A DNA stretch of 64,000 bases from NCBI GenBank assembly GCA_016709155.1, contig JADJEI010000013.1, positions 248,001-312,000 on the forward strand. Direction: 5' to 3'. The position numbers and the translations under genes were made by a program. Below, piece by piece: positions 1 through 11,253 of this stretch. The first letter of the stretch is position 1. Every line of letters begins with the position of its first letter. The DNA comes from Ignavibacteriales bacterium. Lineage in GTDB: Bacteria > Bacteroidota > Ignavibacteria > Ignavibacteriales > Ignavibacteriaceae. The notes below the pieces were generated by a model. That model did not search any database. It was not told the origin of the DNA and saw only the letters and a program-made list of their open reading frames with translations.

Positions 1-279
1 GATAAGCGTCCTATAATGAATGAAGTTGACAGAGCTTTTATTTTATCAAACCTTAAACCCGTAGATTACGTTATCCTATTTGATGAAAATACTCCTGCTG
101 AAATTATAGATCAGATTATCCCGGATATACTTGTTAAAGGTGCTGATTGGGAGGTCGCAAAAATTATTGGCAGAGAAGTAGTTGAAAAAAACGGGGGTGA
201 AGTTAAAACAATTACTTTCGTTAATGATGTTTCTACTTCCAAAATAATTGATAAAATTCTGAAGAGATACACTCATTAA
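1..279 (+). CDS. rfaE2: D-glycero-beta-D-manno-heptose 1-phosphate adenylyltransferase, C-terminal part
   Basis: This is the 3' end of a gene that begins before the window; the frame is open from base 1. The 92 visible residues match the C-terminal half of the RfaE2/HldE nucleotidyltransferase domain, which makes ADP-heptose precursors for lipopolysaccharide core in the cytoplasm. Seen directly are the family-typical stretches around VDYVILFDENTPAEII and ILVKGADW and the short C-terminal helix. Whether the complete protein is a stand-alone RfaE2 or a bifunctional HldE with an N-terminal sugar kinase cannot be told from this fragment. The following tamB gene starts 4 bases after the stop, so the genes are probably cotranscribed, which fits an outer-membrane biogenesis operon. 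Confidence 0.85.
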   Translation, partial: DKRPIMNEVDRAFILSNLKPVDYVILFDENTPAEIIDQIIPDILVKGADWEVAKIIGREVVEKNGGEVKTITFVNDVSTSKIIDKILKRYTH

Positions 280-283
280 ATGT

Positions 284-3200
284 ATGAGCAAACTCACAAA
301 CAAAGGCATGGAAGAGAAATCTAAAAAAATCAAACCGAAACGAAGTTTGTTTCATAAAATTGTTAATGTGTTCATTTATACAGTTTTAACGATTTTTGTA
401 ATCTTCCTGCTCATATTAGGATTTTCTCAAACCTCCACCTTTCGTGAAATGCTGAGAACTAAACTAATCGATATTGCCAATCAAGAATTAAACGGAAAGG
501 TGTATGTTGAAAGAATAGATGGAACCATTCTGTCTTCAATTATTCTGCACAATACAAATATTACAATGGATGGTGATACACTATTCAAATCTGAAACGAT
601 TGAATTAAAAACCAGTCCTCTTAAGATTTTATTTAAGATAATTTATCTGCGCAAATTTGAATTACGAAATGCACAATTAAATCTCACTCGCGATGAAAAC
701 GGTGAATTGAATATTGCCAGACTTTTCCCGGCGGCGGAGGATACTGATGAAGCTTCATCGCCATTCCGTTTCAAAATTCAGGTCGCTGATTTTAAACTTA
801 TAGATGTAGATTTTAATTTTAGAAATAGTGGAGTCACTCAACTTTCGGATTATGATTATTTCAATTTGGATGATCTTTCAATTAATAAAATCAATCTTGC
901 GTTCTCGGCATTTGCAGATATAGCAAATAACTCATATTCATTAGACTTAGCGGATTTTAATTTCACATCAAACATTAAACAATTTGGTCTAAAAAAACTT
1001 TCGGGAGATTTTCTCGTTAATAATGAAGGTATAGGTATAAAAGATTTACTTCTCGAAACTGAAAAATCTTCATTGACGCTGAATGGCGCTTTAAGTAATT
1101 TTAATTTGTTCGACACCTCCGGCACAAATATTTACAGTGCCAAAATCAACTCACGGCTAATTGTGAGTAACTTTAACTTTAACGATCTTAAAATATTTAC
1201 CCCATCCTCCGATATTTTACACGGAGATGCTGCTTTTGATTTACGACTTAATGGAACACTTAATAACCTTGTCTTTCCAAGTCTTGAAGTCGCATTTAAT
1301 AACACCCATCTTGGCGTAAAAGGACAACTGAATAATCTATTAGATCCTGATCAGTTATACATTAATGCGGATTTTTTGATACTTATATTGATCAGAATGA
1401 TATTAACAATTTACTTCCTTCACTCAAGCTGCCGGTTTATAATGAATATGGCTTGCTTCGTTTTGATAGTTTAAGCTATACAGGAAAGCTCCTTGATTTC
1501 AAATCTAATTTTCATTTAACAACGGACAAAGGCGAACTACTTGGAATTGCAGCATTAAACCTTGAAAAAGAGGAAATGGAATACGATCTAAATTTTGAAA
1601 CTAAAAATTTTGATGCCGGAACATTCACCGAATTTCCACTTCAACTTAATATGAAGGGTTCTATAGTTGGAAGCGGAACAGCAATTTCTACCTTGAAAAC
1701 AAATTTTATTTTGAGTGCAGAAAATTCATTACTGGGGAGTAAAATTAATTAATCAGTTCAATATAAAAGCAGCAGCGGAAAACAAAACAATTAATTATGA
1801 TATTAATTTGATCTCTGATGCAGGCGATATTGATTTAACCGGTATGATTGATTTTACGAATCAGAATTCCCCTATGTACGATATTAACGGTTCTATTTTA
1901 AATTTAAATCTTGCAAACGTCTTTCAGGATTCAACACAAAAATCAAATTTAAATTTTTATGTTAACGCCTCGGGCGAAAAAATTGATCTTGATTCGACAA
2001 ATTTATTTTTATCACTCATCGTTTCTAACTCAACTTATGCTGGCAAGACTATTGACAGCACGCGCGCCATTGTTGATCTTCGCAATGAAGTAGATGGAAC
2101 AAGAATCATCAATCTAATATCTGATATTGCTGACATAACTATCAGTGGCAAGTATGAGCTGCTTCCAACAATATCATACCTTGTGGACGAAAGTACTTAT
2201 TTAACAAAAGCATTCTCTGATAAAGTTGATCAGATATTTCCTGAACAATTACAATTCAATGAAAGTTTAATATTAGTTAATCCGCCTTATTTCCCTAATA
2301 ATATTAAAAAAGTGGAGCCATTTAACCTGAGCTATTTTGTGGATTTTAAAGATTTTTACTTAGCCTCTCTTTTCCTGGGTGATAGTCAATTAGAACTTGA
2401 TGGAACTTTAGACGGAACAATCTCAAACAAAGATAATCGCTTAAATATTTCTTCCACCACCCATTTGGACTATCTCAAATATTGGGGCAATGACGATGTG
2501 TTTTTCCTTTCTGATATGAACGCAAATCTCGACATTGCAAAACCTAACAATGCCTCACAGATTGAAGCACTCGATATTAAGTCAGAAGTATATCTTCGAA
2601 GAATTTTTCTGGGCAGTGATTTTTATGACTTAAAGTCTAACTTGAACATGAAAGAAGGAAAAGCTGAAATATCATTTGATGGAACCTTAGAAGATTATTC
2701 AAGAATAAATATTGACGGAAATATTAATTTAATCGGCAGTAATTTTATTTTAGAATTGGACACACTAATAGGCAGTTATCAGGATTTTATTGTCCAGAAC
2801 GACGGGGTAATAAATATCTCTTACAATGAGAGCAAATTTTTTTTCAATACATTTAATTTGAAAAGACCAATTTCAGGAGAATTAAATTTGTCAGGATTTG
2901 TTTCTATTGATGGAGAGAATGATATCAAAATTAAGTTGAATAATTTTCGAGCCGCCGATCTGGGACGCAATATTGCAGGATTAAATGACATTCCTGATGC
3001 CGTTATAAATCTTGAAGCACAAATTACCGGATCACTTGATAAGCCTGTTATTAGCAGCAGTTTAAGCCTCGACAGTTTAAATTATAAAGAGAAAAATTTT
3101 GGTAGCATTACAGCAGCGCTTGATTATCAAAGCAAAAATCTTAGTACACTAATAAATTTTTCAGAACTCGATAGTGCTACTTCTACTACCGGAATAAAGA

Positions 3201-4786
3201 TTTCTGGTAATTTCCCGATTGATCTGGGATTAAATACAAATGAAGAAAGGTTGGGCGATAATAGTTCTGTAGATTTTCAGGTACAGGCAAAAAATTTCGA
3301 CATAGATATTTTTAGCACTATCATTCCCCAGGTAAAAAAGATCAGTGGTAAGTTAAATGCAGAACTAAAAGTAGAGGGTACATTGGGTTCATTGAAACCA
3401 ACTGGTTTTATACAACTCGATAATGGGTATTTTATTCCATCAGCCAATAATTTAGAGTATAATGCTTCTTTAAATATTTTGATGGAAGAAGATAATGTTC
3501 GTTTTGAAAAGTTAAGTATTCGAAACATTGATCAGACAGAGGATGGGGGTGAAATATCAGGGACCGGTTTAATTATTCTGGGAGCTGATGGAATAGAAGA
3601 TATCAATATTAAATTAAATGGTAAGCTAAAGATACTTGGAGAAGAATCGAAGTACGTTAGCCCCTCGGTTTTTGGTGATCTTGTTATTGCTACTCACGAG
3701 ACTATTGAATTAAAACGTGAAGGCACCCGTATGTATCTTAGTGCTCCGATTGATGTTCAAAAAGCTGATTTAAAATTTACTTTAACTCAAAGTGCTTACG
3801 AAAATTCCTCGGCAAAATTTAATTATGTTTTTACGAAATACTCTAATCAACTAGTAAATCAGAGCCCTGACTTTGACAGCCTAATTTCTTTGGCTAATTT
3901 CAGAAGTAAAACCTTAGTAAGGCGGGCATCAAAACCAAGCTACTTTGATTATAAAATCAGTATAAATGTTGAAGATGAAGCTAAGGTCATTTTTGTACTT
4001 TCAAAAAAATTAAATCAGGATTTGACTGCAATTCTTGGAGGCAATTTTGAGTATGAGCATACGGGAGGGAGTACTATTGCAAGAGGTGAACTTAATTTGC
4101 TGCAAGGCTCGCAGCTTCAGTTCTTCAAGTCATTTGAAGCCGCTGGCACAATCAAATTTGAAAATGATATTGCTAATCCTTATCTCGATGTTACTGCATC
4201 GTACAGAGATTTTTATTACCCCGCCGATTCAAGTTCCTCCGGAAGCGAAATCCCGATTGCCGTTAAAATCAAGCTCAAAGGTTTATTAAGTGAGTTGAAT
4301 AAAAATTTTATAAGTGATAAAGAAAATATTGCAGTCTATTCTACAAATTATAACATTGATAATGATCTTCCCGATGCAAACAGAGATGCTTCAGATGCAG
4401 TTATGTTTATCTTAACCGGTAATTTCACCGATGGCGTTAGTCAGCAGGATAGAAACGCGGCAGCTTCAACTGCCACCTCCTTAGCAGGATCACTTTTTTC
4501 GGGATTGTTAAATAAACAGTTCGGCGATTACGTCAGAAGTTTACAGCTTCGTCAGGTGGGTGCAACTACTAAGTTTTCACTTATGGGCAAAGCTGGAAAT
4601 TTCAGATACGAGATAGGCGGTTCAACTGATGTATTTCAGGATTTGAGCCAGGCGAGTGTAAAAATTGAATATCCATTCTACAAAAATTTTGTTATTAGAA
4701 TTGAAAGGAAAGAAGCCATCTCACAAACGACAGTCGCAAGTGAAATGATTAATGAATTAGGATTAAAATATAGGTTTGAATTTTAA
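284..4786 (+). pseudogene. tamB: TamB/DUF490-type envelope biogenesis protein, split by two frameshifts
   Basis: TamB-family proteins are very long periplasm-spanning proteins, anchored in the inner membrane, that act in outer-membrane protein or phospholipid transport. The first piece has an N-terminal membrane anchor (about residues 25-50) and the family's beta-rich repeats. The last piece ends with the DUF490-like C-terminus and a terminal phenylalanine. The frame is lost at a T6 tract at 1372-1377 (one base short) and is regained near the G4/A4 tracts at 1734-1744 (one base too many). Correcting both gives one continuous protein of about 1500 residues. The middle part is read in frame 1 and the outer parts in frame 2. 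The TAA stop overlaps the ATG of rnr. The breaks may be sequencing or assembly errors or real mutations. Confidence 0.85.
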
Positions 4787-6879
4787 TGAAAAAGAAAATT
4801 GTTTCATTCTTCAAGAAAAACTCTTCTGCGTCTTTTAAAACAAAGGATATAGCACACAAATTAGATTACACTTCAGATCACGATTATCAGGAAATGAAGT
4901 CCGTCCTTCATTCTCTGACTTCAGAAGGCTACCTTTCGCGGACAGGAAAAAGATACAGGCTCAATTTAATTTCCGAATCTAATAAAGTGACCGGTATCTT
5001 CCAATTGAACGAGGGGGGATATGGTTTTGTGATTACACCTTCTAAAAATAATCCTGATATTTTCATCGCATCAAGGAATATTTCTACTGCATTTCATGGT
5101 GACACGGTTGAAGTTTTGTTATTTGCCAAACAGAAAGGAAAAAATCCCGAAGGGCAAATAATAAATATTCTTAAACGACATCGAAGCCAGTTGGTGGGGG
5201 TGTTAAAAAAATCGAATTCATTTTATGTTGTGAAACCTGACGAAGCGATGATTCACAGAGATATCTACATCAATTCCGAATATTTGCATAATGCGAAGGT
5301 TGGAGAAAAGGTAGTTGTCGGAAATATCAAGTGGGAATCATCAATGCTTAATCCCGAAGGAGAAATTTTTGAAGTATTAGGTACGCCAGGCTCAATAGAT
5401 TCAGAAGTCACTTCAATTGCGATGGAATTTAACCTTCGAAATAAATTTTCACCGAAAGTGTTGAAAGAAGCAGAGCAGATTGAATTGATCACAGAGGCTA
5501 AAGAGTTGAAATCACGATTAGATTTTCGGGATGAAATCGTCTTTACTATTGACCCTGAAGATGCAAAAGATTTTGATGATGCTTTATCAGTGAACAAATT
5601 AGAGAACGGCAACTTCAAAGTTGGAATTCACATCGCAGATGTTAGTCATTATGTAAGACCCGATTCAGAACTAGATAAAGAAGCGCTTCAACGCGGTAAT
5701 AGTGTATATCTTGTTGGCGCAGTGATTCCAATGCTTCCAGAAAAACTTTCAAATGGTGTTTGTTCACTAGTCCCGGGTGAAGATCGGTTAACTTACTCAG
5801 TGATTGCGGAGCTTACTTCACGTGGGAAGTTAGTGGATTATAAAATGGGGAAATCAATTATTCACAGCAAAAGAAGATTTACTTATGCCGAAGTTCAGGA
5901 AATTATAGAAACCGAACAAGGAGATTTTAAGGAACAAGTGATTGCGCTCAATTCGCTTGCACGCACATTACGGAAAAAAAGAATGCGCGAAGGCAGCATC
6001 GAATTTTTTTCTTCGGAAGTAAAATTTAAATTAGATGAGTCAGGCAAGCCTGTTGAAATAATTTTGAAAGAAGCTAAAGAAAGTAATATGCTTGTTGAAG
6101 AATTTATGCTTTTAGCAAATAAAATTGTAGCGCAGCATATTGCCCAGCCAAAATCTACCAAAGCCAATTCCTTTATCTACCGTGTTCATGATAAACCCGA
6201 TCCTGAGAAGATAATTGAATTTGCACGATTCGTAAAATCACTTGGCTATCATTTTGATGCTCAATCAATGTCGTCAATAAAATTTAATGAACTCATAGAA
6301 AGTATCCGTGGTAAGGAGGAGGAAGCAGTTGTGAATGAACTTGCTATACGTTCTATGGCAAAAGCAGTTTACTCACCGCAAAATATCGGGCACTACGGAT
6401 TGGGATTCAAATACTATACTCACTTTACTTCGCCAATAAGACGATATGCGGATTTATTGGTTCACAGACTGCTATTTGGATACACAAAAAAATCAGATGT
6501 AAAAAAATATTCTTTTAAGGAATTGCAGGAAATTTGTGACTATATTTCACAGACTGAAAGAGATGCAGTTGATGCTGAAAGACTATCAGTAAAATTAAAA
6601 CAAATCGAATTTCTTGAAGACCATCTTGGTGAGGAATTTCATGCAGTTATTTCTGGTGTGACTTTTTTTGGAATTTTTGTTAAAATTACATCAATCTTAG
6701 CAGAAGGTTTGGTGCGGGTTAAGGATTTAGAGGGCGATTTTTATGTTTATGATGAAAGGAAATATTCCTTAGTTGGACGTAAAACAAAAAAACAATTTCG
6801 TCTCGGCGATAAAATAATAGTGAAATTAATTAGGGTTGATTCTGAAAAAAATGAGTTGGATTTTATCATTGTAGAATAA
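4786..6879 (+). CDS. rnr: Ribonuclease R (3'-5' exoribonuclease, RNB family)
   Basis: RNase R degrades structured RNA processively from the 3' end in the cytoplasm. The 697-residue protein has the expected order: an N-terminal winged-helix segment (about 1-65), two cold-shock/OB domains, the RNB catalytic domain (about 240-560), and a C-terminal S1 domain. The catalytic acidic motif DPEDAKDFDDA lies near residue 256, and the conserved FTSPIRRYADLLVHR block follows later. Its length is usual for the family. The ATG overlaps the tamB stop in TAATG, so translation is probably coupled. The next gene follows at once. The link with envelope genes is positional; no functional connection is evident. 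Confidence 0.95.
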   Translation: MKKKIVSFFKKNSSASFKTKDIAHKLDYTSDHDYQEMKSVLHSLTSEGYLSRTGKRYRLNLISESNKVTGIFQLNEGGYGFVITPSKNNPDIFIASRNISTAFHGDTVEVLLFAKQKGKNPEGQIINILKRHRSQLVGVLKKSNSFYVVKPDEAMIHRDIYINSEYLHNAKVGEKVVVGNIKWESSMLNPEGEIFEVLGTPGSIDSEVTSIAMEFNLRNKFSPKVLKEAEQIELITEAKELKSRLDFRDEIVFTIDPEDAKDFDDALSVNKLENGNFKVGIHIADVSHYVRPDSELDKEALQRGNSVYLVGAVIPMLPEKLSNGVCSLVPGEDRLTYSVIAELTSRGKLVDYKMGKSIIHSKRRFTYAEVQEIIETEQGDFKEQVIALNSLARTLRKKRMREGSIEFFSSEVKFKLDESGKPVEIILKEAKESNMLVEEFMLLANKIVAQHIAQPKSTKANSFIYRVHDKPDPEKIIEFARFVKSLGYHFDAQSMSSIKFNELIESIRGKEEEAVVNELAIRSMAKAVYSPQNIGHYGLGFKYYTHFTSPIRRYADLLVHRLLFGYTKKSDVKKYSFKELQEICDYISQTERDAVDAERLSVKLKQIEFLEDHLGEEFHAVISGVTFFGIFVKITSILAEGLVRVKDLEGDFYVYDERKYSLVGRKTKKQFRLGDKIIVKLIRVDSEKNELDFIIVE

Positions 6880-6893
6880 TTTTGGTAAATATT

Positions 6894-9800
6894 ATGAACA
6901 GATACATCATTAAAATAATTTTTTTACTCCTCATAAGTGCAATAAATCTTTTCCCGCAGTTCGGGAAGAACAAAGTGCAGTATAAAGATTTTACCTGGTA
7001 TTACATTCAGACAAATCATTTTGATATTTATTTTTCGCAAGAAGGTAAAACACTAACTGAATTTACTGCCAAGATTGCAGAAGAGTCTATTGAGTCAATT
7101 CAGAAAAGTTTTGACTATTCAGTAAACAATAGAATCACTATTATCGTTTTTAATTCGACAAATGATTTTCAGGAGACAAACGTAATTGATTCCTACCTCC
7201 CTGAAGGTATCGAAGGATTTACTGAATTGTTTAAGAATCGAGTTGTAATTCAATTTCATGGTTCATATCAACAATTCGAACACTTGATTCACCATGAATT
7301 GGTTCACGCCGTAATTAACGATATGTTTTATGGTGGTTCGCTTCAAAATATTATTTCGAATAATATAACGCTCGATTTACCAATTTGGTTCAATGAAGGA
7401 ATGGCTGAATACCAGGCGCTTGGTTGGGATGTTGATACGGATATGTTTATCCGTGATGCAGCCACAAATGAATATCTACCCGATATTCAAAATCTAAATG
7501 GATACTTTGCTTATAGAGGCGGACAATCTGTATTTTATTACATCTCGCAAAAGTACGGTGAACAAAAAATCAGCGAACTGATTAATAAGATAAAAAGCAC
7601 AGGTAATTTTGAGGATGGGTTGAAAGAGAGTATCGGGATAACTCTTAAGGAATTAAACGAGCGCTGGAAAAAGGATATTAAAAAAACTTTCTGGCCTGAT
7701 GTTGCAATCAGGAAAGACCCCGATGAATTTGCAAAGAGATTAACCGATCCGGAAGAGGAGGGGGGATTTTACAATACAAGTCCGGCAATTTCTCCGCAAG
7801 GTGATAAAATTGTTTTTATCTCTAACCGAGATTATTACTTCGACGTTTATCTTATGGATGCGATTGATGGAAAAGTCGTGAAAAAATTAGTTGAAGGAAA
7901 CAGAAGCCCCGATTTTGAAGAGTTAAACATTTTGACCCCGGGTATTAGCTGGTCCCCCGATGGATCTAAAATAGCACTTTCTGCAAAAAGCAATGGTTGG
8001 GATGTGATCTACCTTATTGATGTTGAAAGTGAAGACAAAGAAATTCTTCCGTTAACTTTTGAAGGAATCCATACTGTGGCGTGGTCACCTGATGGCAACG
8101 ACATTGCTTTTATTGGTCAAACCGCAACACAAACAGACGTTTATGTTTATAATATTGAATCGAAGCAATTAACAAATATTACGAATGATATTTTTAGTGA
8201 TCTAAGCCTTTGCTGGTCAAATGATGCTAAGAAAATATTTTTCTCCTCCGACAGAGATAATTATCTAAGGGCAGATTTAACCGCTGACTCGGTAAAAATT
8301 AAAAATCACAATTATAGCCAGACAGATATTTATTCAATTGAATTATTAACAAAAAAAATCATTAGACTTACTGATACACCAATTAGTAAAGAATCATCAC
8401 CTGTTTGCAGTGCTGATGGAAGTGAATTATTATTCATCTCCGATTTAAATGGAATAAACAATATCTATAAATTGAACCTTGATCAGAAAAATGACCCCAT
8501 CCCAATAACGAATTCAATCAGTGGAATTTATCAGCTTTCAACTTCTACTGATGGGAAAAAGCTTACGTTTTCTAGTTTGTATGAATCATCGTTTAATATT
8601 TTCCTTCTTACAAATCCATTCGATGAAGACTTGGAGCTCGATGAACTTCCGAAAACAAATTATATTACAAAACTGCTTAATAAGAATAATGAAAAAATAT
8701 TAGAGATCGAAGCATCAACTGATGAGAACGATTCATCTAAAATAGGAACAATGGAATTCTTTACCGGCAATTATGTCGATACTACCAAGGTTTATGGAAA
8801 TAATATTCAAATAGATTTTGGAAATTATGTGTTCGGAAAAGATTCTGTTTTGGTCTCTGATTCGCTTAAAGAATTATCGGGCGAGAAAATAAGACCGGTA
8901 AATAACCTGGACGAAAATGGAAATTATTATGTGAATAAATATAAAATCACTTTTTCACCCGACTTAATTTATGCCAATGCCGGGTACAGTACGCTCTATG
9001 GTTTACTCGGCACAACAGTACTTTCTTTTAGTGATGTGCTTGGCAATCACAAGATAATTGGTTTAACAAGTCTTCAAATTGATCTAAAGAACAGTGACTA
9101 CGGGCTAGCATATTATTATTTGCCGAAGAGGATAAATCTTGGAATTGAAATGTTTCATACCGCAAGATTTGTTTACCTCACAAGAGGATTCAGTGACAAT
9201 CTTTTTCGCTTCAGAAATCTTGGTATTTCAGGTTCGGCAAGTTATCCAATAAATCGTTTTTATAGAATTGACGCAGGTCTTAGCTGGCTTAATCTATCTA
9301 GCGAAAATCTGGACGATCCATCAGAGCCGACTGATAAAGTATCGTACGTAATTCCGAGCGCAAGCTTCGTTCACGACAATGTTTTATGGGGTTACACTTC
9401 ACCCGTTGATGGTACTCGATATAGATTTGATCTTTTAGGTAATCCGGGAATTGGCAAAACAAATCTTAGTTTTTACTCCATCCTTGGAGATTATCGAACA
9501 TACTGGAGGTTCTGGAATGATTATTCGTTTGCGTTCAGATTATCAGGCGGTTACTCGGGTGGTGCAAATCCTCAAAGATTTTTTATTGGTGGAATCGAGA
9601 ATTGGATTAACAGAAATTTTGCTTCTACAACTATCCCTCTTGAGTCAGCTTCAGATTTCGCATTTCTTACACCTGCCTTACCTTTGCGCGGTTTTGATTA
9701 TGCAGAGCAAATCGGTACTAAATATTCCTTGCTGAATCTTGAATTAAGATTTCCATTAATTAGATACTTACTAACAGGTGCATTACCATTTCTTTTCTCT

Positions 9801-10040
9801 AATGTTGTTGGAGTTGTATTTGCTGATATTGGCACTGCTTGGAATCGGAATCAAGATCTTAAATTTTTTGAGAAAGATATTAATAACAATATTGTTTCAA
9901 GAGATTTACTAATGGGAACAGGGGTGGGTGCAAGATTATATTTGCTCTACTTCCTTGTTCGATTTGATGTTGCGTGGGCATACAATGTGGATAAATTTTC
10001 CAGCCCTAAGTTTTACATCTCAATCGGGGCAGATTTTTAA
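6894..10040 (+). CDS. Exported fusion: MA-like metallopeptidase, TolB-type propeller, Omp85-like outer-membrane barrel
   Basis: I start at the ATG at 6894 because it begins a clean signal peptide (hydrophobic residues 5-20); an in-frame TTG 12 bases upstream is less likely. Residues 133-138 read HHELVH, a zinc HExxH site, followed by WFNEGMAEY (about 165-173), which supplies the usual glutamate of MA-type peptidases. Next come about six PD40/TolB-like propeller repeats (SPDGSKIALS, SPDGNDIAFI and similar). The last 350 residues resemble an Omp85/BamA surface-antigen barrel and end in GADF, with a C-terminal Phe. The protein therefore probably sits in the outer membrane with peptidase and propeller in the periplasm. 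It closes the tamB-rnr operon, so a TamA-like partner role for TamB is possible but is inference only. Confidence 0.75.
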   Translation: MNRYIIKIIFLLLISAINLFPQFGKNKVQYKDFTWYYIQTNHFDIYFSQEGKTLTEFTAKIAEESIESIQKSFDYSVNNRITIIVFNSTNDFQETNVIDSYLPEGIEGFTELFKNRVVIQFHGSYQQFEHLIHHELVHAVINDMFYGGSLQNIISNNITLDLPIWFNEGMAEYQALGWDVDTDMFIRDAATNEYLPDIQNLNGYFAYRGGQSVFYYISQKYGEQKISELINKIKSTGNFEDGLKESIGITLKELNERWKKDIKKTFWPDVAIRKDPDEFAKRLTDPEEEGGFYNTSPAISPQGDKIVFISNRDYYFDVYLMDAIDGKVVKKLVEGNRSPDFEELNILTPGISWSPDGSKIALSAKSNGWDVIYLIDVESEDKEILPLTFEGIHTVAWSPDGNDIAFIGQTATQTDVYVYNIESKQLTNITNDIFSDLSLCWSNDAKKIFFSSDRDNYLRADLTADSVKIKNHNYSQTDIYSIELLTKKIIRLTDTPISKESSPVCSADGSELLFISDLNGINNIYKLNLDQKNDPIPITNSISGIYQLSTSTDGKKLTFSSLYESSFNIFLLTNPFDEDLELDELPKTNYITKLLNKNNEKILEIEASTDENDSSKIGTMEFFTGNYVDTTKVYGNNIQIDFGNYVFGKDSVLVSDSLKELSGEKIRPVNNLDENGNYYVNKYKITFSPDLIYANAGYSTLYGLLGTTVLSFSDVLGNHKIIGLTSLQIDLKNSDYGLAYYYLPKRINLGIEMFHTARFVYLTRGFSDNLFRFRNLGISGSASYPINRFYRIDAGLSWLNLSSENLDDPSEPTDKVSYVIPSASFVHDNVLWGYTSPVDGTRYRFDLLGNPGIGKTNLSFYSILGDYRTYWRFWNDYSFAFRLSGGYSGGANPQRFFIGGIENWINRNFASTTIPLESASDFAFLTPALPLRGFDYAEQIGTKYSLLNLELRFPLIRYLLTGALPFLFSNVVGVVFADIGTAWNRNQDLKFFEKDINNNIVSRDLLMGTGVGARLYLLYFLVRFDVAWAYNVDKFSSPKFYISIGADF

Positions 10041-10098
10041 TCCATCAACTATAGTCGAATTAAAGAAATATCAGATAGAAAAAATCACAGTGTTTAAC

Positions 10099-10365
10099 TT
10101 AACCTAAATTTTCTTTTGGTTTTGGTACGCTGGTTTTTGTATTTGTAGAAGATTTTGATTTGACTGAACTGCTGGACGCAGTTTTATTTTTATAATCAGT
10201 TTGATAGAACCCGCTGCCTTTAAAAATAGGGATACCACCGGAACTAATTAATTTTTTTACCTTTCCGGCACACTGAGGACATTTTTCCACAGGCGCAGCT
10301 TTGATAGATTGAAAAACTTCAAATAAATTCCCACAATTCAGACATTTATACTCATAGGTCGGCAT
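10099..10365 (-). CDS. FmdB-family zinc-ribbon protein
   Basis: A small protein of 88 residues starting with the family signature MPTYEYKC. It has two CxxC pairs (CLNC near residues 8-11 and CPQC near 34-37) that form one zinc ribbon, followed by a low-complexity Ser/Lys/Thr tail. FmdB-type proteins are putative regulatory proteins of largely unknown function. The gene is convergent with the outer-membrane fusion gene and divergent from the lipoprotein gene at 10460, so it is probably monocistronic. Confidence 0.85.
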   Translation of the reverse strand: MPTYEYKCLNCGNLFEVFQSIKAAPVEKCPQCAGKVKKLISSGGIPIFKGSGFYQTDYKNKTASSSSVKSKSSTNTKTSVPKPKENLG

Positions 10366-10459
10366 AATAATTTCCTAAATATTTATTCAAACATAAATAA
10401 TTATCTCGAATTTTTTATAAATTTGATGCACCAATATTCAAAATTGATTCATTTGATTT

Positions 10460-11152
10460 ATGAAAAAAAATATTCTGTATCAAAAATTATCTTTAAGTCT
10501 TGCTTTTATTTTCCTGTTAGTGTCATTTTTTATTTCTGGCTGCTTGAATTATATCCAGAACACAAGCATCTATCCGGATGGTTCCGGGAAAATGACAATA
10601 ACTTACTGGATGAAAACTTCCGAACAGGAATTTTCGCGGGTAATTAATAGGATTGGAATTTTTAATGCCGATTCTATTAACCACGAATTCACTTCAAGCT
10701 TTATTCAAATTGAAAATATTAGCGTGTATGCCGATACGACTGATAGTACAACGCATGCAGTAATTAAAATTTCATTCCAGTCCGTTGACTCTCTTAATCA
10801 AACCCGTGTATTTCGGGATTCACATTTTAATTTTAGGGAGGGGGCTTCCGGTCAAAAAATATTCTCTCAATTTATATCTCCAATTGCAACTGGATTTGGA
10901 ATAGACGGCTCAAAATTTCAAGTTAGTTATATTTATACTTTCTCCGGTGAAATAATAACTCATAATGCACAATCTCAAGATAAGCAGTCTTTAACCTGGC
11001 AATATTCGCTTGACGAACTCGGAAGCGGCAAAACTATTTCGGTAACCTTTAGACCTTACAAAATCAAAGAAACGCCAGTTTGGATATATGCTCATTCGGG
11101 TATAGTGCTATTAGGAGTCATTATCTTCCTTTTTAAGAAAAAAAAGGAGTAA
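10460..11152 (+). CDS. Putative lipoprotein with C-terminal membrane segment, function unknown
   Basis: The 230-residue product has an N-terminal hydrophobic stretch ending in a lipobox-like FFISGC (Cys near residue 28). A beta-rich soluble domain follows, and a C-terminal hydrophobic helix (about 208-226) ends in a lysine-rich tail. This topology suggests a protein held at the membrane at both ends, or a type I membrane protein. I do not recognise the family with certainty. The sequence after the Cys (STSIYPDGSGKMTITYW-like) resembles conserved envelope lipoproteins of this bacterial group. No operon partner is evident; prs, about 100 bases downstream, has its own promoter. Confidence 0.6.
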   Translation: MKKNILYQKLSLSLAFIFLLVSFFISGCLNYIQNTSIYPDGSGKMTITYWMKTSEQEFSRVINRIGIFNADSINHEFTSSFIQIENISVYADTTDSTTHAVIKISFQSVDSLNQTRVFRDSHFNFREGASGQKIFSQFISPIATGFGIDGSKFQVSYIYTFSGEIITHNAQSQDKQSLTWQYSLDELGSGKTISVTFRPYKIKETPVWIYAHSGIVLLGVIIFLFKKKKE

Positions 11153-11188
11153 AAAGTTTAATTCAGTAAAATTAAACTTAATCTTTTG

Positions 11189-11219
11189 TTGACATAACAG
11201 GGTCTATTCTTTATATTTG
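11189..11219 (+). promoter_or_regulatory. Probable housekeeping promoter of prs
   Basis: TTGACA at 11189-11194 is followed after 17 bases by TATATTTG at 11212-11219. The second element matches the Bacteroidota -7 consensus TAnnTTTG exactly and also fits a sigma70 -10 box. Transcription should start roughly 35 bases before the prs ATG at 11254. Confidence 0.7.
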
Positions 11220-11253
11220 GCGTCTATTTTAATTACCACTTAGCTATTGAACA

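Noticed and set aside
6882..6893. TTG start for the peptidase-propeller-barrel gene
   Set aside because: The ATG at 6894 starts a regular signal peptide; the TTG adds only four residues.
10423..10647. 74-residue plus-strand frame
   Set aside because: Overlaps the lipoprotein gene in another frame and lacks a signal or family match.
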